A stretch of DNA of 64,000 bases from Sediminibacillus albus (GTDB taxonomy: Bacteria > Bacillota > Bacilli > Bacillales > Amphibacillaceae), in the NCBI RefSeq assembly GCF_900101125.1, contig NZ_FNFL01000006.1, positions 142,905 to 206,904 on the forward strand, written 5' to 3'. The notes under the pieces are model-generated. The model saw only the letters and a program-made list of their open reading frames with translations, ran no database searches and was not told where the DNA came from. This document shows, in pieces, positions 53,643 to 63,790 of the stretch. Each line of letters opens with the position of its first letter. Position 1 is the first letter of the stretch. The position numbers and the translations under genes are program-made.

Positions 53643-54486
53643 CACGATGCAAAAGCCGCTTAAGTTCTTGAAGGCGCTGGGCGGCCTTCTTGATTTCTTC
53701 CCGTTCATTGTGCCATATAATATAACTGACAGATTGAGCAATTAAATACCAGTACATCCGGTCCACTAGATGGTTTTCCCTGTCTCCCCCATACCTGGAA
53801 AGCCAATCATCCCAATCATGCTCAGGAATGTACCAGTATAATATCATCCCTATGTCCATTGCAGGATCTGCTACCTTAGCATTGTCCCAGTCAATTAAGT
53901 ACAAACGGCCATCGCTCGACAAAAGCCAGTTATTATGGTTCATGTCACAGTGGCAGACTACTTGTTTATATAACTGGATAACTGGAAGCATTTTTTCTAA
54001 ATGTTTCATCGCTTTATGAATTTCGAGCTGTGTTGCGATTTCTTCGTTAATTCTGACGTTCGATTTCAAATCATAAAGAATATCTTCTGGCTTGATTGGC
54101 CGTTTACCAATCCGCATCAGCATATCTAGTAACTCAGACGAATGGTGTATTTTACTCAACAATTTAGCAACACGCGGATGCTGCATTTCTTCAGGGGAAA
54201 GCTCCCTGCCATCCAGCCATTCCTGTGCTGTAATAACATCGCCATTTTCCATTCGCTTGGTCCATACCAGCTTAGGAACTATTCCTTCTGCAGACAATAC
54301 AGCTAGAAACGGAGAAGAATTTCTCTTCAAGAAAAGACGTCTCCGCTCACTATGAGCATAATATGCCTCTCCAGTAGATCCACCTGCAGGAGTAATTGTC
54401 CAATCATCGCCTAATATATTTTCCAACCAATTCACCTTCAATTCCTCAAATCTTTCTTGAATTTCTCCATCCAGAAAGCCATTCAA
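53620..54486 (-). CDS. ytmP: APH-family phosphotransferase YtmP
   Basis: This kinase-like protein of the aminoglycoside/choline phosphotransferase family has the catalytic loop HCDMNHNNWLL and the metal-binding LIDWDNAKVADPAMD. The N-terminal lobe has LENILGDDWTITPAGGSTGEAYYA. The natural substrate is unknown; antibiotic resistance is not implied. As drawn it starts at TTG 54486 without a good ribosome-binding site. A perfect AGGAGG (54534-54529) lies upstream, 6 bases from an in-frame ATT codon at 54522, a possible rare start adding 12 residues. Placement next to ytzH and trmB follows B. subtilis. Confidence 0.88.
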   Translation of the reverse strand: MNGFLDGEIQERFEELKVNWLENILGDDWTITPAGGSTGEAYYAHSERRRLFLKRNSSPFLAVLSAEGIVPKLVWTKRMENGDVITAQEWLDGRELSPEEMQHPRVAKLLSKIHHSSELLDMLMRIGKRPIKPEDILYDLKSNVRINEEIATQLEIHKAMKHLEKMLPVIQLYKQVVCHCDMNHNNWLLSSDGRLYLIDWDNAKVADPAMDIGMILYWYIPEHDWDDWLSRYGGDRENHLVDRMYWYLIAQSVSYIIWHNEREEIKKAAQRLQELKRLLHRVTARWKD

Positions 54487-54647
54487 TACACAGATGCTGT
54501 TTTGATAAGCCTTTAATGAAATGTGAATCCTCCTCTGATAAGCCTATTGCCAAAGAAGACTTCACTAATTTTTATTTAAAATGGGTAAAGTTGTCTTTCT
54601 TAAATTAAGCAGACATACATAAGATTAACTCATTTCCGCAGGTTATT

Positions 54648-55595
54648 TCAAGAAGATAATTTCGTAAAGACTCCAAAAATTTTTCTTCTTTCTGTCTCTT
54701 TACTAATATCACAAGCCTTACACTTTCCATTCTGTCCATCTGCTTGAAAGCTGATCGCTGTCTCTGAATCAACTTTAAGAGAAGATGCGTAATAATGAGA
54801 TACTTCCTTCATTTTTATGTGTTTTCCCCAAAAAACCGTCAAAAACAGAAGCAGCACCTTCCACCTTGAAATGTTTTCGACTATTAATACGGAGAATATG
54901 TTGGGTTGAACCTTGGCCTGCGGATTGATTTTCATCCCCCCGCCGTAATAAGGGTGATTGGATACAGTAAGCATCCAAACGTTATCCATCCGTTTCACGC
55001 GGCCATCTATCTCCAACCTGATCGTCAAAGGCTTAAACGACTTTAGAACCGTCAGGAAAGCAAAGGAATAGGTTAACGAGTTAAGCCTTAATCTTGTAAA
55101 TACCTTTTTGTATTTTGAATTATTCACTGCTTCCACTACATCAGCTTCTAACCCGATCCCAATATTATTGACAAACTGCCTGCCGTATTTTCTGCTGCGA
55201 TCATCAGTTAAATAATCACCAGGCCAATAATCCCTTTGACGGCGGCCTGCCAGTATGGCTTTAAAGACATCAACGGGATCACCTGCCAAGCCACAGCCTC
55301 TAGCAAAATCATTTCCCGTTCCTGCTGGAATAAATCCAATCGGAAGACTGCTAAAATGCTTTAGTCCATTGATTACTTCATGTAGAGTACCATCCCCGCC
55401 GATTACAATAAAACAATTGATTTGTTCCTTATGTATTTCCGCTACTTGCTGCGCTATTTTCTCTGCATGGCCTTCATATTCCGTTTTAAATGAGCGGCAG
55501 TAACTTTTCTTGAATAGTGGATGTTCTTCGAGCGTTTTTAAAATTTTAAGCCCTTTTCCATTTGCTGAAAAAGTATTTACTATTAATATATACAT
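54648..55595 (-). CDS. ytlR: diacylglycerol kinase-like lipid kinase YtlR
   Basis: This 315-residue protein of the DagK catalytic family has the nucleotide motif IGGDGTLHEVINGL (about residues 64-77) and FIPAGTGNDFARG (about 92-104). Members phosphorylate diacylglycerol, sphingosine-like or related lipids at the membrane; the B. subtilis DgkB paralogue is essential while YtlR is not characterised to my knowledge. The ATG start follows AGGGG. It lies downstream of ytlQ on the same strand. Confidence 0.9.
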   Translation of the reverse strand: MYILIVNTFSANGKGLKILKTLEEHPLFKKSYCRSFKTEYEGHAEKIAQQVAEIHKEQINCFIVIGGDGTLHEVINGLKHFSSLPIGFIPAGTGNDFARGCGLAGDPVDVFKAILAGRRQRDYWPGDYLTDDRSRKYGRQFVNNIGIGLEADVVEAVNNSKYKKVFTRLRLNSLTYSFAFLTVLKSFKPLTIRLEIDGRVKRMDNVWMLTVSNHPYYGGGMKINPQAKVQPNIFSVLIVENISRWKVLLLFLTVFWGKHIKMKEVSHYYASSLKVDSETAISFQADGQNGKCKACDISKETERRKIFGVFTKLSS

Positions 55596-55672
55596 TCGCT
55601 TATCCCCTAAAAATTAATCTGGTGAAGCACGTTGTGATCCACCTTGACTGACTGCTTCATAAATAAATTAAC

Positions 55673-56590
55673 TTATAACTGGCTCGTATCCAATCCGTCA
55701 TCTTCTTCCCACTCTCGCCGTTTAACAGAGATTGTCTGACAATGTTTCAGCAATGCACTGCAAGCTTTCAGCTGGCCATGCTTTAGAGGTGATACAGCAT
55801 TTCTTTTTTCCTCCAGCCATTTATCATGGTTTGTGCTGTCAACAAACCGAGTAAGATAGGGTTCTCTTTCATATTCAATCGGATTAGTCCTTGACAATAC
55901 AATTTTATTAATGGGGAAATCGATATTATATAAATCCAATATGCTTCTGATTACTTGTTCTGTTCTCTTTAATGAAACCATCGGGCTCAAAAAGCGGACA
56001 GGTGTTTTGTTTTCATCCACAAGCCACAGCCGTTCATCCTCTGCTGTGATTTTCACTGCCGATTTTTTTTCTGCTAGTTTAATAATCTCTATGCCGTGAG
56101 GGTGGATAATAATATGGTCTCCCTCAATCTCACTATTTTTTAAGTAAAATACCGGCCGGTACATCAGTAAATTCGTATCAGGAAATCTTTGCAGAAAATA
56201 CTTCAAGGTTTGGTCATAGTAAAAGTCTCGATCAATGAAAGACATCCTGGAAACGGTGGTGGAGGCCCATTTTAATTGAAAGGAAAATAAATGGTCCAAA
56301 AATCGTTGTTTTAATTCCTCTTTTGTCAACGGAATAGTGCTCTTCTCTTCCTCCGTTTCGAAGGCTTCTTCTTTTTGCTTTCTTTTAAACACCGTTCGCC
56401 ATTTTGCGAGAGGCTGTTCTGCTGAATAATCTTCCTCTTTGTTTTGATGGCTGCTTGGTTGTTGATCTTCCCATTGAGTAACCGCCTTTTGCCAATTTTC
56501 CTTTTTCAATCTGGAAAATTGTCCTGGGTAGTGAAAAATGTTTCTCTCGTATCTTGAAATATAATTTTGCAATTTTATCAACTGTGCCAA
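55673..56590 (-). CDS. ytlQ: conserved Bacillaceae protein YtlQ, possible NERD-like fold
   Basis: This 305-residue soluble protein has a charged N-terminal third. The C-terminal part (about residues 125-290) has DFYYDQTLKYFLQRF, a beta-rich DHIIIHPHGIEIIKLAEK segment and NKIVLSRTNPIEY, which vaguely recalls nuclease-related folds, but I see no confirmed catalytic set. The gene begins with TTG after GAGGTGAGAG, 9 bases after thpR ends, and is likely co-transcribed with thpR and ytlR. Function unknown. Confidence 0.75.
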   Translation of the reverse strand: MAQLIKLQNYISRYERNIFHYPGQFSRLKKENWQKAVTQWEDQQPSSHQNKEEDYSAEQPLAKWRTVFKRKQKEEAFETEEEKSTIPLTKEELKQRFLDHLFSFQLKWASTTVSRMSFIDRDFYYDQTLKYFLQRFPDTNLLMYRPVFYLKNSEIEGDHIIIHPHGIEIIKLAEKKSAVKITAEDERLWLVDENKTPVRFLSPMVSLKRTEQVIRSILDLYNIDFPINKIVLSRTNPIEYEREPYLTRFVDSTNHDKWLEEKRNAVSPLKHGQLKACSALLKHCQTISVKRREWEEDDGLDTSQL

Positions 56591-56599
56591 ACTCTCACC

Positions 56600-57154
56600 T
56601 CATTTCAACTTGAATTCTTTAATCACTTCATATTTAGGTGTTTGAGAAGGATGGATCTGATAAAGTTGGAATTTAGTAATAGCCATATTCTGTTCCGGCG
56701 GCTCGTCCCCCATTAGTTCCCCGGTAGTCTGTTCTCCGGACCATTTCTTTGCTAGCGTAATATGCGGTCGGTATGGTCTTTGTTCTGCCGAAAACCCTGT
56801 ATCTTCACAAACCTTTTCTACGCTTTTCTGCAGAGTCAACAATGGGCTGGTTTTGTGTACACCAGCCCAAACAACTCTAGGTGATTGTGGATTGCCAAAA
56901 AAACCAGTACCGCCTATAGTGAGCGAAAAACTCTCCAATTGATTTATTTGCTGTAAATTATTTATAAGTCTCTCAATAGTATTATCGGCTGCTGGACCAA
57001 GGAATTTAAGCGTGATGTGCATATCTGAAGGATGTGTCCAGCTCTTAAAAGCAACCTGTTCATTTTCTTTTAGCTGATTTTGCGCATGAATCAAACTGTC
57101 AAGGATGCTGCCATCTATCGGGACTCCAATGAAATAGTGCGAATTTCCCGCCAT
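56600..57154 (-). CDS. thpR: RNA 2',3'-cyclic phosphodiesterase (2H family)
   Basis: This 184-residue enzyme of the two-histidine phosphoesterase superfamily hydrolyses 2',3'-cyclic ends of RNA. Both catalytic H-x-T motifs are visible: MHITLKFLG (about residue 46) and RPHITLAKKW (about 130). Length and motifs match LigT/ThpR. In B. subtilis this position is ytlP. The start is ATG, 3 bases after the MFS gene ends. Confidence 0.92.
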   Translation of the reverse strand: MAGNSHYFIGVPIDGSILDSLIHAQNQLKENEQVAFKSWTHPSDMHITLKFLGPAADNTIERLINNLQQINQLESFSLTIGGTGFFGNPQSPRVVWAGVHKTSPLLTLQKSVEKVCEDTGFSAEQRPYRPHITLAKKWSGEQTTGELMGDEPPEQNMAITKFQLYQIHPSQTPKYEVIKEFKLK

Positions 57155-57157
57155 TCT

Positions 57158-58336
57158 TTAACCTCCTACAGTAAGCAGATTTTCGCTTCTTACTAAGCGT
57201 TGGACATAAACAAGCAATCCAATCCCTGATAAAGTAATTAACGCGAAGAAACCATACATAACAAAAATTGTTCCAACGTCTATCATTATTCCACCAAGAA
57301 AGGTGAAAAATGCATTACCTACTCCATTACCTACTGCAGAGTAAACACCGACAGCTGTCGCTTGTAATGTTTTCGGTGCAATATCCCTAATAAACAGAAG
57401 CGCCGCAGGCACATACATCCCTACCGAAATACCCTGGACTATCGTTGTCGCATAAACAACCGTTGTAGATGGTTCGAAAAAGTAAAGCAGCCATCTGCCG
57501 CTCGAAACAAGGCCGCTGATTACTAAAACGTTTAGTAATCCGACTCTATTAATAATCGTTTGAGTGAATTTCATGAACGGTGCTTCACTGCCGGCCGCTA
57601 GTAAGAAGGCAACACCTACACCTGCCAGGGTTCCTCCGGCTGTGAGCAGGAATGTGCCAAAATAAAAATTATTGGCTAGCACCGGACCGAATACTAAGAA
57701 ATTGGCCAGTAGAAACAAACTAAATTCTTTTTGTTTAAAAAGACTTGTAAGGCCTGTCCGGAATGAAACCGTCACCCCCTGACCCCGTTTCGGAAAATGG
57801 AACAGGGTAAACAAGGACAACAATATTGCCAACGAAAATGCATAAAAGATCCACGTGATAGAACCAGATAAATCTGTCAGCCTTCCAAGTACAAAAGCTG
57901 CTACCGCAAATCCAACAGAGCCAAGTAAACGAATATTCCCATAATCCTTATTATGAGTCTGGACAAAATTCAAGGTTAAACTGTCGGACAATGGGATGAG
58001 GGCGCATTGAAAGACAGCTACTACAACAATCCCTAATACCAAGGGGTAATAGCCGGTTAACAATGGATAAACAAACCCCAGCAGCCCTGCGGTCAATCCG
58101 GAAATTAATAATAACTTTCTCGGGTTTTTTGTATAGTCGCTGAGCGCACCCCAAACTGGCTGCATAAATACAGTAACCAATGGAATCGCCGAAACGATTA
58201 AACCAATTTGTGTTCCGTTTAAGCCTTTTTCTTCTTCGAGAAAAACAGCTAGTAATGGAAATAAAGCACCATTAGAAAAAAAGGTGAAAAAATAGAAAAT
58301 TTGGAAGAAACGGTATGTTTTTTCTAGTTGAGTCAT
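57158..58336 (-). CDS. MFS transporter (LacY/nucleoside-symporter-like)
   Basis: This 392-residue polytopic membrane protein has 12 hydrophobic segments in two halves. The N-terminal half has FFSNGALFPLLAVFLEE and the MFS loop-2-3 motif region PVWGALSDYTKNPRKLL; a central cytoplasmic loop lies near residue 190. It fits the MFS_1-like family. Substrate unknown; no regulator or enzyme genes are adjacent except thpR. The ATG start follows AGAGGGGATAG. Confidence 0.85.
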   Translation of the reverse strand: MTQLEKTYRFFQIFYFFTFFSNGALFPLLAVFLEEEKGLNGTQIGLIVSAIPLVTVFMQPVWGALSDYTKNPRKLLLISGLTAGLLGFVYPLLTGYYPLVLGIVVVAVFQCALIPLSDSLTLNFVQTHNKDYGNIRLLGSVGFAVAAFVLGRLTDLSGSITWIFYAFSLAILLSLFTLFHFPKRGQGVTVSFRTGLTSLFKQKEFSLFLLANFLVFGPVLANNFYFGTFLLTAGGTLAGVGVAFLLAAGSEAPFMKFTQTIINRVGLLNVLVISGLVSSGRWLLYFFEPSTTVVYATTIVQGISVGMYVPAALLFIRDIAPKTLQATAVGVYSAVGNGVGNAFFTFLGGIMIDVGTIFVMYGFFALITLSGIGLLVYVQRLVRSENLLTVGG

Positions 58337-58365
58337 TCTATCCCCTCTCTATTATATTTTTCTAT

Positions 58366-59391
58366 TTAACCTCTATTCCCATTATACTTCTGTTGTATTC
58401 GTTCATATGTATCTTGATTACATATTGCATATAATTCTGCATTGGCTGGAAGTTTGGAATCGAGCATCCGATTGACACTTAAATTATTATGGTCAGCTAT
58501 CAAAGTTGCGCCATCTTCCAAAAGTTCATTGAATGCATCCCGATAAGTTTGCCAGTGACCAAGTGTTGGCACATGAAATAAATCTTCGCCATAAGAACGG
58601 CGCAGCAATTGGTTATAAACATTTGATATTCCTTTGCGGAATGCCGATCGGACGAATAATGAAGAGATTGTCTCATGGGAAACAATAAACTCATCAACGT
58701 TAGCATATTCAAAATTTTTGATGTGTGCTTCTTCCATAACCTCTGCAATCGTATGGACATCGTGTGTCAGCGATTCAACGGCAGAAGCAATCAACAATGT
58801 CCTGCCATCTCCCAATTGTTTATCCTGAATGCGTTCATCAGCAAATATCAGAACGGCAGCCGCTTCTTTAATATTGGCTTTAAGCAATACACTGCCCTCT
58901 GATACGTTTCCTCTTATATAATGGACATTTTCAGAAAGCATAGGTGCTTTTTCTAAATCATCAACAATGACAATTTCCGTATCTTTTTTTGTTTCTAACA
59001 TTTCTTTGATGGCAGCCTCTGCCTTATGCGACCATCCAATAATAATGTAATGCCCTTTTTCTCGATACACAATATTTCCCTCCTCACGGTTTTTCCGAAA
59101 GCTTCCAATTCCATCCAGCACTTTACCAATAACTACCCCAATTAGGCCTATTCCTAATATATAAAGGACGAGTGCAATCATTCTTCCTCCAAAGGTGGCT
59201 GGAGAATAGTCCCCATAACCAACAGTAGTGACCGTAGTCATTACCCACCAAAAACCATCAAAAATAGTTGGAAATGTTTCTGGTTCTACCAACACAATTA
59301 AAACAGACGCCAGCAGCATTAATAATGTACTGAAGACGAACAAAACTGTGTTGCTTATGGCAACCACCTTTAATATCAATTTTCTAAGCAA
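58366..59391 (-). CDS. two-TM potassium channel with RCK domains (YugO-like)
   Basis: This 341-residue protein has an N-terminal hydrophobic helix (about 12-35), a pore loop with the K+ selectivity filter TTVGYGDYS (about residues 55-63), a second helix (about 70-92) and a cytoplasmic RCK/TrkA-N region beginning HYIIIGWSHKAEAA (about 113-126). The architecture matches MthK- or YugO-type channels; YugO in B. subtilis mediates biofilm electrical signalling, which I only infer by family. The start is TTG at 59391, 8 bases after GGGG. The region is not part of the B. subtilis yt order. Confidence 0.9.
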   Translation of the reverse strand: MLRKLILKVVAISNTVLFVFSTLLMLLASVLIVLVEPETFPTIFDGFWWVMTTVTTVGYGDYSPATFGGRMIALVLYILGIGLIGVVIGKVLDGIGSFRKNREEGNIVYREKGHYIIIGWSHKAEAAIKEMLETKKDTEIVIVDDLEKAPMLSENVHYIRGNVSEGSVLLKANIKEAAAVLIFADERIQDKQLGDGRTLLIASAVESLTHDVHTIAEVMEEAHIKNFEYANVDEFIVSHETISSLFVRSAFRKGISNVYNQLLRRSYGEDLFHVPTLGHWQTYRDAFNELLEDGATLIADHNNLSVNRMLDSKLPANAELYAICNQDTYERIQQKYNGNRG

Positions 59392-59543
59392 ATAATCATC
59401 CCCTGTTTATTAAAATTAAATGAATTATCAGTAAAATTGAACAGAAATTCTAGCGTTTTTAGTTCAAAAGGTGTAAAATTATTATAAACTTTCAGGTTCA
59501 CTAGCACCACAATTCTAATGAAATGACATTAAGGAGTGGTTTT

Positions 59544-59762
59544 TTGAATCAATCAACAACCCGAATGCTAACACGTGTTAAGGCTGTTTATTTGTATATT
59601 AGAGAGAATGGTACAGTCTCAACTACCCAATTAGCGGAAGAATTTGGAATCACAGATCGTACTGTTCAAAGAGATCTTCATGTTCTGGAGCATAATGGTC
59701 TTGTAGTGAGCCCAAATCGGGGGAGATGGAAAATCACTAAGAAAAAAGTCAAAATTTCTTAA
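59544..59762 (+). CDS. ytzE: small DeoR-type HTH protein YtzE
   Basis: This 72-residue stand-alone winged helix of the DeoR type has the helix-turn-helix QLAEEFGITDRTVQRDLHVL (about residues 31-50). It lacks the sugar-phosphate-binding domain of full DeoR regulators, so it may work through another partner or as a simple DNA-binding protein. I chose the TTG start 7 bases after AAGGAG; the frame upstream lacks a site. A terminator follows. Confidence 0.9.
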   Translation: MNQSTTRMLTRVKAVYLYIRENGTVSTTQLAEEFGITDRTVQRDLHVLEHNGLVVSPNRGRWKITKKKVKIS

Positions 59763-59782
59763 CCTGTTTTTATTAAATAAAC

Positions 59783-59818
59783 CATAGACTGACAAAGAAT
59801 GGTCAGTCTATTTTTTTG
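59783..59818 (+). terminator. terminator of ytzE
   Basis: ATAGACTGAC / GTCAGTCTAT stem followed by TTTTTTT. Confidence 0.85.
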
Positions 59819-59842
59819 ATTGATTATATATGACCTTCCAGT

Positions 59843-60571
59843 TTAGCCATAACTTTTTTGTACTGTCTGGACTAAATAGCTAAGCTCCTCATCTGAAAGC
59901 TCTCTGTACTCACCCTTGCCCAAATCCGGGTCAAGCGCCAGCTTTCCCATTGAAATTCTCTTTAAATAGGAAACCCGCTTTCCAACAGCTTCAAACATTC
60001 GCTTCACTTGATGGAATTTCCCCTCTGTAATAGTGATTTCAATTTCTGAAAAATTCCCGCTGGATAGGATTTGGAGGTGGGCAGGCCTAGTAACGTAGCC
60101 ATCGTCAAGCTCTACTCCCTCCTTGAATTTTTGTTTGTCGGCTTCCACTACTTTCCCGTCTATTACGGCATAATAAGTTTTTCCCACATCTTTTTTAGGA
60201 GACAGTAACTGGTGGGCTAGTTTTCCATCATTGGTGATTAAAAGTAAGCCTTCTGTATCTTTATCCAGTCTGCCTACTGGAAAAGGGTCAAAGATTACAT
60301 CTTCCGGTTCAAGTAAATCAATAACAGTGGCATCCCGATTGTCTTCTGTTGCAGAAAGATAACCTGGAGGCTTATTCATCATTAAGTAAATATATTCCTT
60401 ATAGTCTACTTCTTCTCCAAACACGGTTACCGAATCCTGCCCAGGGACAACCTGGGTTTGCGGTGATTTGATTGGTTCGCCATTACAGCTAACGCTTCCC
60501 TTTTTAAGAAGGTTTTTTACTTCTTTTCTACTGCCATACCCCATATTGGCGAGCAGTTTATCAATCCTCAT
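59843..60571 (-). CDS. ytzG: 16S rRNA pseudouridine synthase, RsuA family
   Basis: This pseudouridine synthase has an N-terminal S4 domain (MRIDKLLANMGYGSRKEVKNL) and a catalytic core with the aspartate motif FPVGRLDKDTEGLLL (about residues 97-111). 242 residues, close to RsuA/RluE types that modify a small-subunit rRNA uridine; the exact site is not determined. The ATG start follows GGAGG. It lies downstream of ytgP on the same strand, spacing 14 bases, so it is an operon member. Confidence 0.93.
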   Translation of the reverse strand: MRIDKLLANMGYGSRKEVKNLLKKGSVSCNGEPIKSPQTQVVPGQDSVTVFGEEVDYKEYIYLMMNKPPGYLSATEDNRDATVIDLLEPEDVIFDPFPVGRLDKDTEGLLLITNDGKLAHQLLSPKKDVGKTYYAVIDGKVVEADKQKFKEGVELDDGYVTRPAHLQILSSGNFSEIEITITEGKFHQVKRMFEAVGKRVSYLKRISMGKLALDPDLGKGEYRELSDEELSYLVQTVQKSYG

Positions 60572-60585
60572 CTCTTATCCTCCAA

Positions 60586-62220
60586 TTATGTGCGCTTTCT
60601 TTTAAATAATTTATCTATGAGCCGTACTCTATTGCCTAGCACTCTTTCCAGCAAAGTAGATTCGTAACTAAGCCATAAATAAACGACCATGCCAGCTAAT
60701 ACACCTATCACCAGAACGATAACTGCCTCGATACGTCCATCCTGATAAGTGATAAAAAAGCTGATAATCCATTTTACCAGCCAAACGACAACAGCCATGA
60801 TAGCAGAAAAAATAGCTATAAGCATGGAACGTTTGGTAAATTGCTTCATTGGAAACCCAATAGCATTTTTCATCCGCCACAAATTCAAACAAACAGCCGT
60901 AAATACAGCTAAGCTCGTAGCGAAAACAGCACCTTTGGCTCCAAATGTATGAATGAAAGGGATATTTAAAAATGTCTTTACCATTAATCCGGCAGTTAAG
61001 CTGACAACAGCAAAACGCTGTTGATTAATTCCCTGCAAAATCGAAGAGCTAACTGTAAAAAAGCCAAACATCAGAGCTACAGGGGCATACCAACCCAATA
61101 GGGGACCATTTATGTCCAACGTCTCATCCAGGCCGTAAAGAGCCCCATATGCTTCATTGGAAAGCAGAGACAGTCCGACCACAGCTGGAAGAATCAACAG
61201 CATGATTGTTTGCAGGGATTGATTAATCTGCTGGAACATTCTTTGATGGTTTTGTTCGGTAAACGACTTAGTAATCGCCGGCAGAACAGCTAGTGACATA
61301 CCAGTTGCAAGCGTTACGGGAATAATTACCAATTTATGGCCGTACAAATTGATATTTGATAAGGCTATATCTGCAATATCGCCTTGGCCAATGGCAGTTA
61401 TAGCCCGTTTAAATGTTACGGAATCGATGAATTGATATAAAGGAGTCGCTACCCCGACCAGTACAAAAGGACCAGCATAACGGAACAATTCCTTAAACAA
61501 ATCTTTCATCGGTAAATCATAGGTGTACTCCTGTTGTTGAACCTCCCTGTCTAAATGTTTCTTTCGTTTTTTCCAAAAGAACCATAGTACGATACAGGAA
61601 GCAATGGCACCGACGAATGCAGCAAATGTTGCAAACCCAACGGCTAATCGTGTGCTTCCATTGAAAACTTCAATAATTAAATAAACAGCGACAAGCAGGA
61701 ACACAATTCTGACTATCTGCTCGATTACCTGGGATACAGCTGTTGGGCCCATTGATTCGTAGCCTTGAAAAAATCCCCTCACAATACTCATTGCCGGAAT
61801 AACAAGCAAGGCAAAGCTGACCATCTTGATAACCATTGCAACATCAGAAGCGGAAATTCCTTTCGAATCATCAGGTATATAAATTTGAGCAAGTAAATCT
61901 GCGCCGAAAAACATAACTAAAAAAGCGATAAAACCTGTCATGCTCATTAAGCCTATTCCCGCTTTAAACATTTTTCTTCCTGTTTGATAATCTCCAAGTG
62001 AATTATATTTTGAAACAAACTTTGAAACAGCCAGCGGAACTCCAACGGTGGATATGCTAATCAATATATTGTAAGGTATATAGGCATATTGATATAACGA
62101 GCCGCCCTCGGTACCCACTAAGTCATAAAAAGGAATAACATAGATCATTCCTAAAAATTTTGAAAAAAAAGTAGCAGCGGTCAAAAGCATCGTACCGCGC
62201 ACTATATTATTTACAGCCAT
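60586..62220 (-). CDS. ytgP: MOP-superfamily flippase YtgP (MurJ-like)
   Basis: This 544-residue membrane protein of the polysaccharide/lipid II flippase type has about 14 hydrophobic segments, an N-terminal ATFFSKFLGMIYVIPFYDLVG and a conserved FVSKYNSLGDYQ region. In B. subtilis YtgP is the MurJ homologue. A second flippase (Amj) makes it non-essential there. The start is ATG. The next gene on the same strand is the RsuA-type synthase. Confidence 0.92.
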   Translation of the reverse strand: MAVNNIVRGTMLLTAATFFSKFLGMIYVIPFYDLVGTEGGSLYQYAYIPYNILISISTVGVPLAVSKFVSKYNSLGDYQTGRKMFKAGIGLMSMTGFIAFLVMFFGADLLAQIYIPDDSKGISASDVAMVIKMVSFALLVIPAMSIVRGFFQGYESMGPTAVSQVIEQIVRIVFLLVAVYLIIEVFNGSTRLAVGFATFAAFVGAIASCIVLWFFWKKRKKHLDREVQQQEYTYDLPMKDLFKELFRYAGPFVLVGVATPLYQFIDSVTFKRAITAIGQGDIADIALSNINLYGHKLVIIPVTLATGMSLAVLPAITKSFTEQNHQRMFQQINQSLQTIMLLILPAVVGLSLLSNEAYGALYGLDETLDINGPLLGWYAPVALMFGFFTVSSSILQGINQQRFAVVSLTAGLMVKTFLNIPFIHTFGAKGAVFATSLAVFTAVCLNLWRMKNAIGFPMKQFTKRSMLIAIFSAIMAVVVWLVKWIISFFITYQDGRIEAVIVLVIGVLAGMVVYLWLSYESTLLERVLGNRVRLIDKLFKRKRT

Positions 62221-62445
62221 ATTTTCACCCGCATCTTCTTGATTAATCTAACCAGTCTATTTTATCATATAGTTCGGCTCCAAACAGAAATTGTGACTTA
62301 TTTCTGTTTGGTTTGCCAAGCCTCACCCAATCCTTCACTAGTGTCGGAGCATGAGGGAGCTTACCATCGCACATTATTTGTTATGATAATAGAGAGACTA
62401 TCAATAGTAACCTACCCTTTATATAAGGGCAGATAACAGGAAGGA

Positions 62446-63717
62446 ATGAATAAATTGTCTTATCAGGTAGCAATTATCGGAGGAGGACCATCTGGCTTAA
62501 TGGCTGCAATTGCTGCAGCTGAAAATGGAGCTAAAACTCTTCTCATTGACAAAGGGAATAAATTAGGCAAGAAATTAGCTATATCCGGCGGGGGACGTTG
62601 TAATGTTACAAACAGGCTTCCCCAGGATGAGGTTATCAAACACATTCCAGGTAATGGTCGCTTTTTATATAGTGCATTTTCAGTATTCGATAATTATGAT
62701 ATCATCGATTTTTTTGAAGGTCTAGGGGTACAACTGAAAGAAGAAGATCATGGTCGTATGTTTCCAGTCAGCAATTCAGCAAAAAGTGTAGTCAATGCAC
62801 TGCTAAACCGTTTAGAGGAATTGCATGTCACTGTAAAAACAGACACCCCGGTAGAAGCGGTTCATTATGGGGAAAAACAACATACCCTCATTCTTAGGAA
62901 TGGCCAAAAAGTTACTGCCAACTCTGTAGTAATTGCAGTTGGAGGAAAAGCTGTCCCCCATACTGGCAGCACGGGTGATGGATATGCATGGGCAAAAAAA
63001 GCGGGTCATACTATCACAAAAATTTTTCCTACTGAAGTTCCTTTGCTGTCTAAAGAACCCTTCATTAAAGAAAAAAAATTACAAGGATTATCTTTGAGAG
63101 ATATTCGGTTAACCGTACTCAATGAAAAAGGAAAGCCAATTATCACTCATCAAATGGATATGCTTTTTACACACTTCGGGGTCTCTGGCCCAGCCGTACT
63201 TAGATGCTCCCAGTTTGTTGTTAAAGAATTCCTGAAGGGACATAAGCAGGTCACCATGGAAATCGATGCACTGCCAGGTATGACTTCAGATTCCTTCGTT
63301 AATGAATATAAACGCAAAATGGAAGAAAATCCTAAAAAAACATTTAAAAATATATGTAAAGGGTTAGTGCCCGAAAGATTTCTTGATTTTCTGCTTTTAA
63401 GGAATTCGATCTCCTTAGAAGATAAAGCAGCAAATATTTCCCGGGAAAAGTTTATAAATTTTACTCGCGATTTAAAGCATTTCCAATTCCAAGTCGAAGG
63501 TTCGCAGCCTATTGAAAAGGCTTTTGTAACAGGCGGGGGTGTTTCAACGAAAGAAATCATTCCTAATACTTTGCAGTCTAAACTGATGAATGGTTTGTAC
63601 TTTTGTGGAGAAATACTAGATATTCATGGGTATACGGGAGGCTATAATATTACCTCTGCGATGGTGACCGGCAGAGTTGCAGGCATGAATGCCGCATGGG
63701 AAGCTCTGGCTACTTAA
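62446..63717 (+). CDS. ytfP: FAD-dependent oxidoreductase YtfP (HI0933 family)
   Basis: This 423-residue flavoprotein of the HI0933-like family has the dinucleotide-binding motif [17 protein letters not shown] (about residues 10-26), the family signature [14 protein letters not shown] (about 43-56) and a C-terminal [17 protein letters not shown], which contacts FAD. The substrate is unknown. The ATG lies only one base after AGGAAGG; a TTG three codons in has a more usual 10-base spacing and could be the real start. It converges on the rRNA operon with a shared hairpin. Confidence 0.92.
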   Translation: MNKLSYQVAIIGGGPSGLMAAIAAAENGAKTLLIDKGNKLGKKLAISGGGRCNVTNRLPQDEVIKHIPGNGRFLYSAFSVFDNYDIIDFFEGLGVQLKEEDHGRMFPVSNSAKSVVNALLNRLEELHVTVKTDTPVEAVHYGEKQHTLILRNGQKVTANSVVIAVGGKAVPHTGSTGDGYAWAKKAGHTITKIFPTEVPLLSKEPFIKEKKLQGLSLRDIRLTVLNEKGKPIITHQMDMLFTHFGVSGPAVLRCSQFVVKEFLKGHKQVTMEIDALPGMTSDSFVNEYKRKMEENPKKTFKNICKGLVPERFLDFLLLRNSISLEDKAANISREKFINFTRDLKHFQFQVEGSQPIEKAFVTGGGVSTKEIIPNTLQSKLMNGLYFCGEILDIHGYTGGYNITSAMVTGRVAGMNAAWEALAT

Positions 63718-63740
63718 GCAGTTTCATCATCAAGATTAAT

Positions 63741-63785
63741 CAAAAAAACACCCTTTGAGAGATGATTCTCTCAAAGGGTGTTTTC
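63741..63785. terminator. bidirectional terminator between ytfP and the rrn operon
   Basis: AACACCCTTTGAGAGA / TCTCTCAAAGGGTGTT stem with T-runs on both sides: TTTTC on plus, TTTTTTTG on minus. Confidence 0.9.
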
Positions 63786-63790
63786 ATTTT

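Noticed and set aside
53620..54522. Antibiotic resistance phosphotransferase
   Set aside because: The APH-like fold is present, but the gene is a conserved Bacillaceae housekeeping neighbour (ytmP) and nothing indicates resistance.
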